From NCBI GenBank assembly GCA_005792355.1, contig SXSC01000367.1, positions 1-64,000 on the forward strand: a stretch of DNA of 64,000 nucleotides, written 5' to 3'. The notes beneath the pieces are model-generated. The model made no database searches. It was not told the origin of the DNA and saw only the letters and a list, made by a program, of their open reading frames with translations. This stretch comes from Opitutaceae bacterium (GTDB lineage Bacteria; Verrucomicrobiota; Verrucomicrobiia; Opitutales; Opitutaceae). Each line of letters begins with the position of its first letter. Within the stretch, counting starts at the first letter, position 1. Positions 34,435 through 43,645 of this stretch are shown here, piece after piece. A program made the position numbers and the translations under genes.

Positions 34435-35664
34435 ATGCGTCCAAAAAAAGTCGCCATTCTGACCGCCGGCGGGCTTGCCCCGTGCCTCAGCGCCTCCATC
34501 GCCGGTCTCGTCGATCGTTACACGTTGGTCGCCGCCGACATCGACCTCCTCTGCTACCGCAGCGGCTACAAGGGGTTGCTTTTGGGCGACAGCATCAAGC
34601 TCACACCCGCCGATCGCGCCGCGGCCGGTGTGCTGCGGGCGCACGGCGGCAGCCCGATCGGCAACAGCCGCGTCAAACTGACCAACGTCAAGGACTGCGT
34701 GAAGCGCGGCCTCGTGCGCGAAGGGCAGGACCCGTTGCAGGTCGCCGCCGAACAATTGGTGCGCGATCACGTCGACGTGCTTCACACGGTGGGCGGAGAC
34801 GACACCAACACGACGGCCGCCGACCTCGCCGCTTATCTCGCCAAAAACAATTACCAGCTCACCGTGATCGGCCTGCCCAAGACCATCGACAACGACGTCG
34901 TGCCCATCCGGCAAAGCCTCGGGGCCTGGACCGCCGCCGAGCAGGGCGCGCTGTTCTTCGAACGGGTGGTGGCCGAGCACGGCGCCAACCCGCGCATGCT
35001 GATCATCCACGAGGTCATGGGACGAAACTGCGGCTGGCTCACCGCCGCGACCGCTCGGGAGTACGTGCAGCGCCTCGATCGCCTGACGCTCGCGCCAGGT
35101 TTCGGCCTGACGCGCGATCGGCTGGCGATCCACGGGGTTTTCGTGCCCGAACTGGCGCTCGACATCGGCGCGGAGGCGAAACGTCTGAGGGCGGTGATGG
35201 ACCGCGTCGGAAACGTGAACCTCTTCATCAGCGAAGGAGCCGGGGTCGAAAGCATCGTGGCCGAAATGACCGCCCGCGGGCTGGAAGTGCCGCGGGATGC
35301 CTTCGGCCACGTGAAGCTCGACGCGATCAATCCGGGCAGGTGGTTCGGCGATCAGTTCGCCAAAATGCTCGGGGCCGAAAAGGTCCTCGTGCAAAAGAGC
35401 GGCTATTTTGCCCGCGCCGCACCCGCGAACGCCGCCGACCTCGCCCTGATCCAGCAGTGTTGCCGCCACGCCGTGGAATGCGCCCTTCGCCGGGAAAGCG
35501 GCGTGATCGGGCAGGACGAGGAGCGGGGCGATGAGCTGCGCGCGATCGAGTTCACGCGGATCAAGGGAGGCAAGGCGTTCGACCTTCATACGCCGTGGTT
35601 TGGGGAACTTCTGCGCGCGCTGGGGCAGTCGCTCGCCGCCGCTGCTCCGGCAACGGCACATTGA
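34435..35664 (+). CDS. Phosphofructokinase, pyrophosphate-dependent type
   Basis: A 409-residue 6-phosphofructokinase family enzyme of glycolysis. The substrate motifs point to PPi rather than ATP: GGDD at residues 120-123 (Asp123 where ATP enzymes have Gly) and PKTIDND at 148-154 with Lys149, the two changes known to select pyrophosphate. The N-terminal loop TAGGLAPCLSASIAGL departs from the usual GGGDxPGLN, as in a distinct subgroup; HEVMGRNCGWL and ISEGAGVE are further family segments. The ATG at 34435 (MRPKKVAILT) is chosen over upstream in-frame starts because it begins at the beta-strand before the loop. A PPi-dependent reaction would be reversible. It stands alone, with an upstream palindrome as a possible operator. 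Confidence 0.88.
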   Translation: MRPKKVAILTAGGLAPCLSASIAGLVDRYTLVAADIDLLCYRSGYKGLLLGDSIKLTPADRAAAGVLRAHGGSPIGNSRVKLTNVKDCVKRGLVREGQDPLQVAAEQLVRDHVDVLHTVGGDDTNTTAADLAAYLAKNNYQLTVIGLPKTIDNDVVPIRQSLGAWTAAEQGALFFERVVAEHGANPRMLIIHEVMGRNCGWLTAATAREYVQRLDRLTLAPGFGLTRDRLAIHGVFVPELALDIGAEAKRLRAVMDRVGNVNLFISEGAGVESIVAEMTARGLEVPRDAFGHVKLDAINPGRWFGDQFAKMLGAEKVLVQKSGYFARAAPANAADLALIQQCCRHAVECALRRESGVIGQDEERGDELRAIEFTRIKGGKAFDLHTPWFGELLRALGQSLAAAAPATAH

Positions 35665-35834
35665 GTGACCCTCCGGCCCACGCCGCCCCGGCGGGCAAAT
35701 TTAGCCAATTTAGCCTGTCCCTATTTACAGCCCATTCGCAACCGAGGGCTGGACTTCGACGTCTCCGTGGGGAGACTACGACGCAACCCCACGTCCTCTT
35801 CCGCATTCTTCGTTGGGCCTCGAAAACCTATTCC

Positions 35835-38800
35835 ATGAACATCTCTCTTCGCTTTGCGCTGGTGGCGCTCTCCATGGCATCGACGGTCATCGGTCCCAGC
35901 CGCGCCGCCCAATACGATCAGCGACTGGCCAACCTGTCCACCCGCGCCCAAGTCGGCACCGGCGCAAACGTGATGATCACCGGTTTCGTCGTCCAGGAGG
36001 GCGCGCCCAAACGTGTGCTGATTCGGGCGGTCGGAGCTCGGCTCGCCGCCGCGCCGTTCAGCCTCACCGGCGTGCTCGCAGACCCCCAGGTGCAGCTCTT
36101 CAACAGTCAGGGCGTGCTCGTCCTCGCCAACGACAACTGGACCACCGATGACCTCGCGACGATGACTTCTGTCGGGGCCTTCGCGCTTGTCTCCGGCAGT
36201 CGCGACGCGGCTCTCGTCGCCACCCTCTCTCCGGGCGCGTACACCGCTCAGGTCAGCGGGGTGAACAACACCTCTGGCGTGGCGATTCTCGAGGTTTACG
36301 ACGTCACCGGCTCGGCGCGGTTGCTGAATCTCTCAACCCGCGCTCTGGTCGGCAGCGGCAACACGACGTTTTTCTCCGGACTCTCCGTCGCCGCGGGCGG
36401 CGGCGCCCGCCGGGTGTTGGTGCGCGCCGCCGGGCCATCCCTCGAAGCGCTCGGGGTGGGCGGTGCACTCGCCGATCCCTCGATCGCGATTCTCGATTCC
36501 GCAGGCCGCCAGATTGCCAACGGTGCCAACAACGATTGGGAGTCGGGCGGCGCCACTGCGCTCCGCGCCGCCTTCACCCAAGCGGGGGCCTTTCCCTTTG
36601 CCACCGGTAGCCGCGACTCCGCCCTGCTGATCGATCTGCCGCCGGGCAATTACACCATTCAAGCCAACGGCGTCGGCGGCGCCGTCGGCGCAGCCTTGGT
36701 CGAAGTCTACGATCTTTCGCCCGAGACGCTCGCCACCGTGAGCGTGGCCGCCACGGTGCCCTCCACCGATACGGTCGGCGGCTCGCCCGCCGTGTTCACC
36801 TTCTCCCGGGTCGGCTTGGTGACCAACCCCGTCACGGTCGATTACACCATCAATGGAACGGCAACCGCCGGCGTGGATTTCGACACCCTCCCCGGGCGGG
36901 TGACGATTCCGGCCGGAGCCACTTCGGCGACCGTCTCGTTTGTGCCCAAGGCCAATCCGGCCAACACCAACAATCGCACGGCGACCCTCGCCATCACTCC
37001 ACGACTCTCCTACGGCGTCGGGGCCAACGATCGGGCCGGGGTCACGATTTTCGCCAATTCCGGTTCGCTCTACGTGTCAAACCTGCGGACCCTGCCCAAC
37101 GTCACCGCCTCGACCGCCTACGGCACGGCGACCATCCAACTCGCGGCCGACGAAACCTCGGCCTTCGTCAACGTCTCGTTCTCGAATCTCAGTTCCCCCG
37201 AGGTGGTCGCCCACCTCGCGATTGACGGCAATTACGTTTTCAACCTGTCGCAAGGTCAGGTGACAAACGCCCTCTGGGTGTTCTCCCCGGTGGGCACCTA
37301 CACCACGGCGGCCCTGATCGCCGCCCTCAAGGCTGGCCGCGTCACGGTCAGCATCGACACCGCGTTGAATCCCGCCGGCGAACTCGGCGGCGCCTTTGTC
37401 CGCAGCAGCGGCACCGCGGTGTTCAATCCCCCCGCAGCTCCGCCGGCCCTCAATCTCTCGACCATCACGCCCACGGACGCGTCGCGTTTCCTCACGCAGG
37501 CGACCTTCGGTGCGACGCAGGCGGAGATAAATGCCCTTACCGCGAAAGGCTACCAGGCCTGGATCACCGAGCAGATGGCGCTGACTCCTTCGTCGCACCG
37601 CCTGGAGACGATGGACGACTTCAACCGGAATCAGACCAACGGCGGCACCGGTAATCGCAACGCCGTCACGCTCGCCTACGATCGCCCCGGTGGCCCGCAT
37701 CGCCAGGCGGCCTGGTGGAAAATCGCCGTGACCGGCCAGGACCAGCTGCGCCAGCGCGTCGCGTTCGCCCTCAGCCAGATCCTCGTGGCCTCCGATCAAA
37801 ACGGCACCATCGCCCAATGGCAGGAGGGCGCGGCCAACTACTACGACATTCTCGTCAGCGGCGCATTTGGAAATTTTCGCAACGTCCTGGAGTCCGTGTC
37901 GCTCAGCCCGATGATGGGCATTTATCTGAGCGCCCTCCGCAACGCCAAGGCGACCTTCGATGCCCGCGGCGCCCAAATCACACAGCCCGACGAAAATTAC
38001 GCGCGCGAGGTCATGCAGCTCTTCACCATCGGGCTGAACGAGCTCAACCTCGACGGCTCGCTTCGTCTCGACCCCAACGGCCAGCCCATCCCGACCTACA
38101 CACAGGACACCATCGTCCAGACCGCCAAGGTCTTCACCGGCTGGGGTTATGCCGGAGCCACTCCCGACGCCAACGCCAACCCAAATCTTTTCCGCGGCAG
38201 TCCGGCCAACTACATCGCTCCCATGATGCTGTGGCCCTCCTTCCACGACGACACCGCCAAGACCATTGTCGGCGGCCGGGTGCTCCCCGCGGCGCAAGGC
38301 GGTCTCAAGGATCTGAAGGACACCCTCGACGCCCTCTTCGAACACCCCAGCACCGCGCCGTTCATCTCTCGCCAGCTCATCCAGCGCCTCGTCACCAGCA
38401 ACCCAAGCCCCGGCTACATCTACCGGGTCGCACAGGCTTTCGCCAACAATGGCGCCGGCGTGCGCGGCGACCTCGGAGCCGTCGTCCGGGCTGTGCTCCT
38501 CGACTACGAGGCGCGTTCGCCCGCCGTCGCCAGCACCGCGACGTTTGGCAAACTGAAGGAGCCCCTCCTGCTTGCCACCACCCTCCTGCGCAATTTCAAC
38601 GGCGGATCCAACTCCGGGCGTTTCAACATCCCGAATCCCGAGGGCAATCTCGCCCAGGCCGCCCTGCGCGCCCCGACGGTGTTCAACTTCTTCGAGCCAA
38701 ATTTCGTGCTGCCCGGCACGGTGGCCGAGGCCGGCCTCTACGCCCCCGAGTATCAGATTCTCACGGACACCACTGCCCTCACCCAGCCGAACTTCTACTA

Positions 38801-39086
38801 CAACTTCATCTACACCACCCGCTCAACGACGGACACCGCCCAGCAGACGATCGGCCTCACGCTCACCAGTTGGCTGCCGCTCGCCCGCACTCCCCGCCAA
38901 CTCGTCGATTCGCTCAACCTGCTGCTCGCGTCCGGGACGATGCCGCGGTCCGCCACGGACCGGGTGTTCTCGGCGATCAGCGCGATGCCCGCCGACACCG
39001 GCACCAACACCGCCAACGACCTCGAGCGCGTGCGCTCCGCCATCTACCTCGTCCTCACCTCCCCGCAAGGCGTCATTCAAAAATAA
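35835..39086 (+). CDS. Secreted DUF1800 protein with Calx-beta and CHRD domains
   Basis: A 1083-residue exported protein. A signal peptide ends near residue 24 (PSRA). Two homologous repeats of about 125 residues follow (30-153 and 155-280), each starting LxNLSTRAxVGxG and ending VAILEVYDV/ALVEVYDL. Then come a Calx-beta-like domain (VDYTINGTATAGVDFDTLPG), a CHRD-like domain (SNLRTLPNVTAST... up to NPAGELGGAFVR) and, from about residue 540, a DUF1800 domain with FLTQATFGATQAEI, DENYAREVMQLFTIGLNEL, FTGWGY and the closing FNFFEPNF region. DUF1800 proteins are paired with DUF1501 proteins in many Planctomycetota and Verrucomicrobiota; their function is unknown. The partner gene starts 13 bases downstream. 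The ATG at 35835 begins the signal peptide. Confidence 0.88.
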   Translation: MNISLRFALVALSMASTVIGPSRAAQYDQRLANLSTRAQVGTGANVMITGFVVQEGAPKRVLIRAVGARLAAAPFSLTGVLADPQVQLFNSQGVLVLANDNWTTDDLATMTSVGAFALVSGSRDAALVATLSPGAYTAQVSGVNNTSGVAILEVYDVTGSARLLNLSTRALVGSGNTTFFSGLSVAAGGGARRVLVRAAGPSLEALGVGGALADPSIAILDSAGRQIANGANNDWESGGATALRAAFTQAGAFPFATGSRDSALLIDLPPGNYTIQANGVGGAVGAALVEVYDLSPETLATVSVAATVPSTDTVGGSPAVFTFSRVGLVTNPVTVDYTINGTATAGVDFDTLPGRVTIPAGATSATVSFVPKANPANTNNRTATLAITPRLSYGVGANDRAGVTIFANSGSLYVSNLRTLPNVTASTAYGTATIQLAADETSAFVNVSFSNLSSPEVVAHLAIDGNYVFNLSQGQVTNALWVFSPVGTYTTAALIAALKAGRVTVSIDTALNPAGELGGAFVRSSGTAVFNPPAAPPALNLSTITPTDASRFLTQATFGATQAEINALTAKGYQAWITEQMALTPSSHRLETMDDFNRNQTNGGTGNRNAVTLAYDRPGGPHRQAAWWKIAVTGQDQLRQRVAFALSQILVASDQNGTIAQWQEGAANYYDILVSGAFGNFRNVLESVSLSPMMGIYLSALRNAKATFDARGAQITQPDENYAREVMQLFTIGLNELNLDGSLRLDPNGQPIPTYTQDTIVQTAKVFTGWGYAGATPDANANPNLFRGSPANYIAPMMLWPSFHDDTAKTIVGGRVLPAAQGGLKDLKDTLDALFEHPSTAPFISRQLIQRLVTSNPSPGYIYRVAQAFANNGAGVRGDLGAVVRAVLLDYEARSPAVASTATFGKLKEPLLLATTLLRNFNGGSNSGRFNIPNPEGNLAQAALRAPTVFNFFEPNFVLPGTVAEAGLYAPEYQILTDTTALTQPNFYYNFIYTTRSTTDTAQQTIGLTLTSWLPLARTPRQLVDSLNLLLASGTMPRSATDRVFSAISAMPADTGTNTANDLERVRSAIYLVLTSPQGVIQK

Positions 39087-39099
39087 GCCCGCTGTCGCC

Positions 39100-40548
39100 A
39101 TGAATCCCAAAAATCCCACCTTCGATCCGAATCGCCGCAAGTTCGTCGGCCAGTGCTGCGCCGCGGTCGGCGCCACCGGCATGCTCTCGACTCTCGCGCA
39201 ATTGCGCATGATGGGGGCGGTCGCCAGCCCCGACAGCGCACCGGCCGCACCGGCGCGCGCCGGAGCCCTGCCCCCCGATTACAAGGCGCTCGTGTGCCTC
39301 TTCCTCGCCGGCGGCAACGATGCCAACAACATGGTCGTGCCCTTCGACACCGCCGGGTACAACGCCTACTCGTCCGCGGCCGGCCGCGGCGCGATTGCCC
39401 TGCCGCGCAATCAATTGCTCGGGATCACCCCGCGCAACGCCGACGGCCGCGACTGGGCGCTGCATTCGAGCCTCAACTCCGACGTCGCCAACACCAACAC
39501 CACCGGCCTCAAGTCGCTCTTCGACGCCGGCCAGATGGCGTTGATCGGCAATGTCGGCACCCTCGTGGTCCCGACGACCAAGGCGCAATACACGGCGCGC
39601 TCGGTGCCCCTGCCGCCCCAGCTTTTTTCCCACAACGACCAGCAGGTCGAGTGGCAGAGCAGCGTGCCCGACAAGCCGTTTTCCACCGGCTGGGGCGGCC
39701 GCGTCGCCGACCTCACGAACGCGTTCAACTCGAACAACAGCGTCTCGATGTCGATCAGCCTCAACGGGCAAAATTCGTTTCAGGTCGGCCGGAATATCGT
39801 GCAATTCGCGGTCAACGCGAGCGGCGCGATTTCCCTCACCAGCGCGGCCGGCAACAACGCCGCGGCCGGCATCCGCACACTCGCGCAAAACGACATGCTG
39901 GCCGCCCGCAACGGCAATCTTTTCGAAACCGCCTTCGCCGGTCTCACCCAGAACGCCATCGCCGACAGCGCGATGCTCTCCGGCATCCTGAGCGGCAATC
40001 CGCCGTTCACCACCGCTTACAATCTGACCAATCTCGGGCAACAACTCCGCACCATCGCCCGCTTGATCGCCGCGGCCCCACAACTCGGCCTCAAGCGCCA
40101 GATCTTCTTCGCCCGCATCGGCGGCTGGGATCTGCACGACGCCCAACTCGGCGCCCACGCCAATCTCTTTGCCGACGTGAGCCGCAATGTCGCCGCGTTC
40201 TACCGCACCACCGTCGAACTCGGCTGCGCCGATCAGGTGTCACTCTTCACCTCCTCCGATTTCGGCCGCACCTTCAACACCAACGGCGACGGCTCCGACC
40301 ACGGCTGGGGCTCGAACCACTTTGTCGTCGGCGGCGCGGTCAAAGGCGGTGACATCTACGGCAAGATGGCCGACCTCACAATTCGCGGCCCGGACGACGC
40401 CAGCACCCGCGGCTCCTGGATTCCGACGACCAGTGTCGACGAATACGCCGCGACGCTCGCCACTTGGTTCGGCGTCAGCGGAACCAACCTGCCGGTCGTC
40501 TTCCCCAACCTCGGCCGGTTCGCCCGCCCGAATCTCGGTTTCCTCTGA
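39100..40548 (+). CDS. DUF1501 family protein, Tat-exported
   Basis: A 482-residue DUF1501 protein. The N-terminus NRRKFVGQCCAAVGATGML resembles a twin-arginine signal. Family segments are ALVCLFLAGGNDANNMVVP, LIGNVGTL, LFSHNDQQVEWQ, FARIGGWDLHDAQL, SSDFGRTFNTNGDGSDHGWG and the final VFPNLGRF. DUF1501 belongs to the alkaline-phosphatase/sulfatase superfamily; the DF.RT..N..GSDHG pattern contains conserved metal-site-like residues, but an enzymatic activity is not established. It is 13 bases behind the DUF1800 gene and clearly in the same operon. A repeat element separates it from the pseudopilin-like gene downstream. Confidence 0.9.
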   Translation: MNPKNPTFDPNRRKFVGQCCAAVGATGMLSTLAQLRMMGAVASPDSAPAAPARAGALPPDYKALVCLFLAGGNDANNMVVPFDTAGYNAYSSAAGRGAIALPRNQLLGITPRNADGRDWALHSSLNSDVANTNTTGLKSLFDAGQMALIGNVGTLVVPTTKAQYTARSVPLPPQLFSHNDQQVEWQSSVPDKPFSTGWGGRVADLTNAFNSNNSVSMSISLNGQNSFQVGRNIVQFAVNASGAISLTSAAGNNAAAGIRTLAQNDMLAARNGNLFETAFAGLTQNAIADSAMLSGILSGNPPFTTAYNLTNLGQQLRTIARLIAAAPQLGLKRQIFFARIGGWDLHDAQLGAHANLFADVSRNVAAFYRTTVELGCADQVSLFTSSDFGRTFNTNGDGSDHGWGSNHFVVGGAVKGGDIYGKMADLTIRGPDDASTRGSWIPTTSVDEYAATLATWFGVSGTNLPVVFPNLGRFARPNLGFL

Positions 40549-40562
40549 GCAACGTTTTTTTA

Positions 40563-40641
40563 GACGCGGGGTGCCCCCCACCCCGCGTCTGGCGCGAACC
40601 GCGTCAGCGTTTCACACGCGGGGTGAGGGCACCCCGCCTCC
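40563..40641. repeat. GCGGGGTGCCC inverted repeat, copy 2
   Basis: Left arm from 40563 (GACGCGGGGTGCCC...) and right arm from 40614 to 40641 (ACACGCGGGGTGAGGGCACC...) are complementary over GCGGGGTGCCC and CACCCCGCGT. It is a sibling of 26164-26238 and lies between the DUF1501 and pseudopilin-like genes. Confidence 0.72.
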
Positions 40642-40663
40642 AGCGGCGCGAGTGCTTCACGCC

Positions 40664-41254
40664 ATGATTTCATTCCGCCCATCCGTTCTCGCCCTCGCCC
40701 TCGCCGGCACCATCGGCGGGCTCTTCCTTTTCTGGCCACGCGCGTCGGACCAACCGGCCGATCGCGGCGCAACAAAAAGTGCGCCGGTCCGCCCGCTCCC
40801 GCCCGCCGGCCAAACGCCCGACCGCCCCGGCGCGTATTCCACGTCCTCGCCGCTCGCCGCTGCGGATTCACCTTCCCGTCCAACCGCCGCGGCTCCATTC
40901 GATCCCTCCGACTTCCCGCTCGCGGCCCGGCTCAATGCGCCCGATTCGACCATCACGCGCGATCTCGACATCCTGCAGCAACTGTTCGACGCCTGGCGCA
41001 GCAACCTCCCCCGCGAAGGCAACCCCGTCGGCGAAAACGCCGATATCACCGCCGCACTCACGGGCGACAATCGCCTCGGGTTCGCACTGCTGCCAAAGAC
41101 CCACCCCGCCATCAATGCGCGCGGCGAACTCTGCGACCGCTGGGGCACGCCCTTCCGCTTTCATCAGCTCAGCGGAGAAAAAATGGAGGTCCGCAGCGCC
41201 GGCCCCGATCGGAAATTCGCCACCGAAGATGATGCCGTGTGGACGCCGCAGTGA
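40664..41254 (+). CDS. Pseudopilin-G-like secreted or membrane-anchored protein
   Basis: A 196-residue protein with an N-terminal hydrophobic anchor (SVLALALAGTIGGLFLFW, about residues 6-24), a Pro/Ala-rich linker (30-80) and a C-terminal domain. The end of that domain, GELCDRWGTPFRFHQLSGEK followed by MEVRSAGPDRKFATEDDAVW, strongly resembles the calcium-binding tip of type II secretion major pseudopilins (DxWGxPYxY ... SxGxDGxxGTxDDI). A prepilin-peptidase cleavage motif (GFTLIE type) is missing. In the context of DUF1800 and DUF1501 it is probably the third member of the cluster. The ATG at 40664 is the only good start before the anchor. Confidence 0.72.
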   Translation: MISFRPSVLALALAGTIGGLFLFWPRASDQPADRGATKSAPVRPLPPAGQTPDRPGAYSTSSPLAAADSPSRPTAAAPFDPSDFPLAARLNAPDSTITRDLDILQQLFDAWRSNLPREGNPVGENADITAALTGDNRLGFALLPKTHPAINARGELCDRWGTPFRFHQLSGEKMEVRSAGPDRKFATEDDAVWTPQ

Positions 41255-41260
41255 GGCGCG

Positions 41261-43243
41261 CTATTTCGTCCCCGGCACCATCGTCGTCGTAAATGTCGCC
41301 CGCTCGGATCTCGCCACCAGTTCGACATAAAAACTCTCGCGCCGCTTCGGCGGCGTGTCCGGCGACGAACCGTGCCACAACTTGAACTCTCCCGGCACGG
41401 CCACCGTCACGCGCATCACCACTCCGCTCCCGTAATCGACATCAAACTCCGCGCGATCCCGGAATTCCGCGCTCCGCACCTCGCGCCAGTACTCAAAGGC
41501 GCCCGGCCTGCCTGGCGTAAAATCCGCCGCCGTCCGAAATCCCGCCGGCAACCGCACCCGGCCCTGCAGGTGCAGCGCCAGCCCGAGGCGCTGCGCGCCC
41601 TGCGTGCTCTCGACGTTCGCCGTGTCGATCAAGGCATCCCCCTCGATCGCGATCGTCCGGGACGCCCGCGCCTCCGGTCGATACTTCGGCTGCGCGACGG
41701 ATACCTGCGCCGGACTCGCCCCGTACGACAGCAATTGACCGGCATCGTGCCCCTCCTGCCCCTCGCCATTCACCAGCGGCACGTTGTGGTTGAGCCCGCG
41801 CGTGTAGTATCCCTTGTGCAACGGCGACCCATAACCCACCGTGCCGGGGTCGTGCGTGATGTCGGTCTCCCCGAAAAAAGCCGAGTAGTTCAACGCCTCG
41901 CTCTGACTGTGCGATCGTGTGACCTGTCCGTAGTGCACGAAGACCTGCCACCGCCCCGATTTCAAAATCGCCATGCGCGTTGATTCCAGCTTCCGGCTCG
42001 TCACCGGCGGCATTTCGAAATCGCGCGGCGTCCTCGCCGGCGGATCGAGCAGCGTGTTCCAGTCGCGCATCTTCGCCGCTTCCGCCAGCCCCAGCGTCGT
42101 CGGAAATACGCGATACGTGTCGGCGAACAGCTGGCGGTTCGGTGCCCGGCCGATGCCACCGCTGTCCGCCGGGTTGGGCAACTGGCCATTGGGGAAACAT
42201 AAATACAGCGGGGCGATCATCAGGTTTTCCGTCGTCTCCATCTCCTCGTCGAGCTCGTCAGCCCGCCCCTGGATGCCCGCGGCGGTGAACAGCGACATCA
42301 CCGCCGAGACGACGAAGCTGTTGTAGCCGAGCGACTGCTCGTGCCAGAGATAATCGCTCGTGATGCCCTCGGCCATTTGGCGGCGGAGACCAAACGGGCC
42401 GTCGAGCGCCACGCGCCACATCGTCTCGTCCTCGAACAACAGCGCCACCTGCGCGACCGCGCACCGCTGCCACGTCGAAATGTTGTGGATGGTCTGGAAA
42501 TTCGAATTCAAGGCCTTGACCTCGGGCTCGAAGAACTGCGTCCGCCAGCGTTGCCGCCGCTCGGGCGCCACGGTCGTGCCCAGCAGCCGGACGGCTTCGG
42601 TGAATTTCACCAGGTTGGAGGCCTCCGTGAGCGTCTGCCAGAAGAGCCGCGCCGGATGCCCCGGCCGCTGCGGTTCCCACTTCAGGAAGTTGTCGGCATA
42701 AAAATCCATCTGCCCGGCGGCCCATTCCGCATAACGCGTCTCGCCGGTGAGCCGGAAGAGCCGCGCCGCGCGCACGAGCGTTTCAACATGACGACCGCGA
42801 AACGTGACCACCCACCAGGCGTGGAGCTTGGGCGTGATTTCAATTTGCGGATCGGAGGGGCTCGCGAAGAACTGCACTTCCTCGAGGGGAATCTGCTCCG
42901 TCCAGATCACCCGGGAGGCGTCCTTCGGGCTCACGCCATCGTGCGACCAACCCGGCAGCCACTCGACGCGGTCCTGGTGCTTCGCCATCCAGCGATCGAC
43001 CGCCTCGCGCTCCCGCCGCAACCACTCCGCCCAGATCGCATCGTCCGCGACGCGCCGCCGCGCCCCGTCCCAGTCCTCTTTCGCCGCGCGCCAGGCCCGG
43101 CCCTTGGCGTCGTAGACCTTCATCTCGGCGAATTGCCGCGCCGGATTCGGCTTGGGGTACGAGGCGCCCCACGTCACCGCGGCGGGGCCAATCGCAACCG
43201 AGAGCAGAAACGCAGCGACCCGGAAACGCGACGGGAGGGACAT
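41261..43243 (-). CDS. Heparinase II/III-like polysaccharide lyase family protein
   Basis: A 660-residue secreted protein. The signal peptide from the ATG at 43243 (MSLPSRFRVAAFLLSVAIGP) is better than the longer start at 43279. An alpha/alpha-toroid domain (about 90-400) carries RHVETLVRAARLFRLTG, IHNISTWQRCAVAQVALLF and WHEQSLGYNSFVVSAV, with His and Tyr residues at places used by such lyases. A beta-sandwich domain follows (about 420-655) with FGETDITHDPGTVGYGS and LHKGYYTRGLNHN, the pattern of heparinase II/III C-terminal domains. The substrate, probably an acidic polysaccharide such as alginate or a glycosaminoglycan, is unknown. The stop lies six bases from that of the convergent pseudopilin-like gene. 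A sulfatase lies 10 kb further on. Confidence 0.82.
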   Translation of the reverse strand: MSLPSRFRVAAFLLSVAIGPAAVTWGASYPKPNPARQFAEMKVYDAKGRAWRAAKEDWDGARRRVADDAIWAEWLRREREAVDRWMAKHQDRVEWLPGWSHDGVSPKDASRVIWTEQIPLEEVQFFASPSDPQIEITPKLHAWWVVTFRGRHVETLVRAARLFRLTGETRYAEWAAGQMDFYADNFLKWEPQRPGHPARLFWQTLTEASNLVKFTEAVRLLGTTVAPERRQRWRTQFFEPEVKALNSNFQTIHNISTWQRCAVAQVALLFEDETMWRVALDGPFGLRRQMAEGITSDYLWHEQSLGYNSFVVSAVMSLFTAAGIQGRADELDEEMETTENLMIAPLYLCFPNGQLPNPADSGGIGRAPNRQLFADTYRVFPTTLGLAEAAKMRDWNTLLDPPARTPRDFEMPPVTSRKLESTRMAILKSGRWQVFVHYGQVTRSHSQSEALNYSAFFGETDITHDPGTVGYGSPLHKGYYTRGLNHNVPLVNGEGQEGHDAGQLLSYGASPAQVSVAQPKYRPEARASRTIAIEGDALIDTANVESTQGAQRLGLALHLQGRVRLPAGFRTAADFTPGRPGAFEYWREVRSAEFRDRAEFDVDYGSGVVMRVTVAVPGEFKLWHGSSPDTPPKRRESFYVELVARSERATFTTTMVPGTK

Positions 43244-43402
43244 GCTGGCAAGACCAAACCGAAGCAGCCGCGGGTTCAATCAGGATTCCACCATCAAGCA
43301 AAACCCCGGCACAGCTGGAAACGTTGAGCTCGTCGGAGAGTTTCTCAGCGGGAGCCGGGCTGACAATTGACAACGCCGCATGTGTCACACCATTGTGGCA
43401 CC

Positions 43403-43645
43403 ATGAAAACCACGACAATTCGGGAATTGAAGCACGCTACGACCACGGTCCTTTCATGGGTGGCCGGCGGGGCGAGCGTGGAAGTCCGCCGGCGGGGCGA
43501 GCCGGTGGCGGTGCTCTCGCCGACGCGGCGCAAGGCCCGCGTCGTGCGGCCGGATTTTGCGGCGCGGTTGAAGGCAATCTACGGGACGAAGAAGCTGCCC
43601 ACGACCGGCACCGATCTCGTGGCGGCAGGGCGCGGTGAGTCATGA
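43403..43645 (+). CDS. Phd/YefM family antitoxin
   Basis: An 80-residue antitoxin of the prevent-host-death type. The N-terminal DNA-binding part reads MKTTTIRELKHATTTVLSWV, followed by the typical VEVRRRGEPVAVLSP beta-hairpin; the C-terminal part (RPDFAARLKAIYG) is the likely toxin-binding tail. The ATG at 43403 is chosen because the core begins there. Its stop overlaps the start of the PIN toxin gene by four bases (ATGA), the usual translational coupling. Imperfect GTGTCAC/GTGGCAC repeats (43382-43401) just upstream could be the autoregulatory operator. Confidence 0.85.
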   Translation: MKTTTIRELKHATTTVLSWVAGGASVEVRRRGEPVAVLSPTRRKARVVRPDFAARLKAIYGTKKLPTTGTDLVAAGRGES

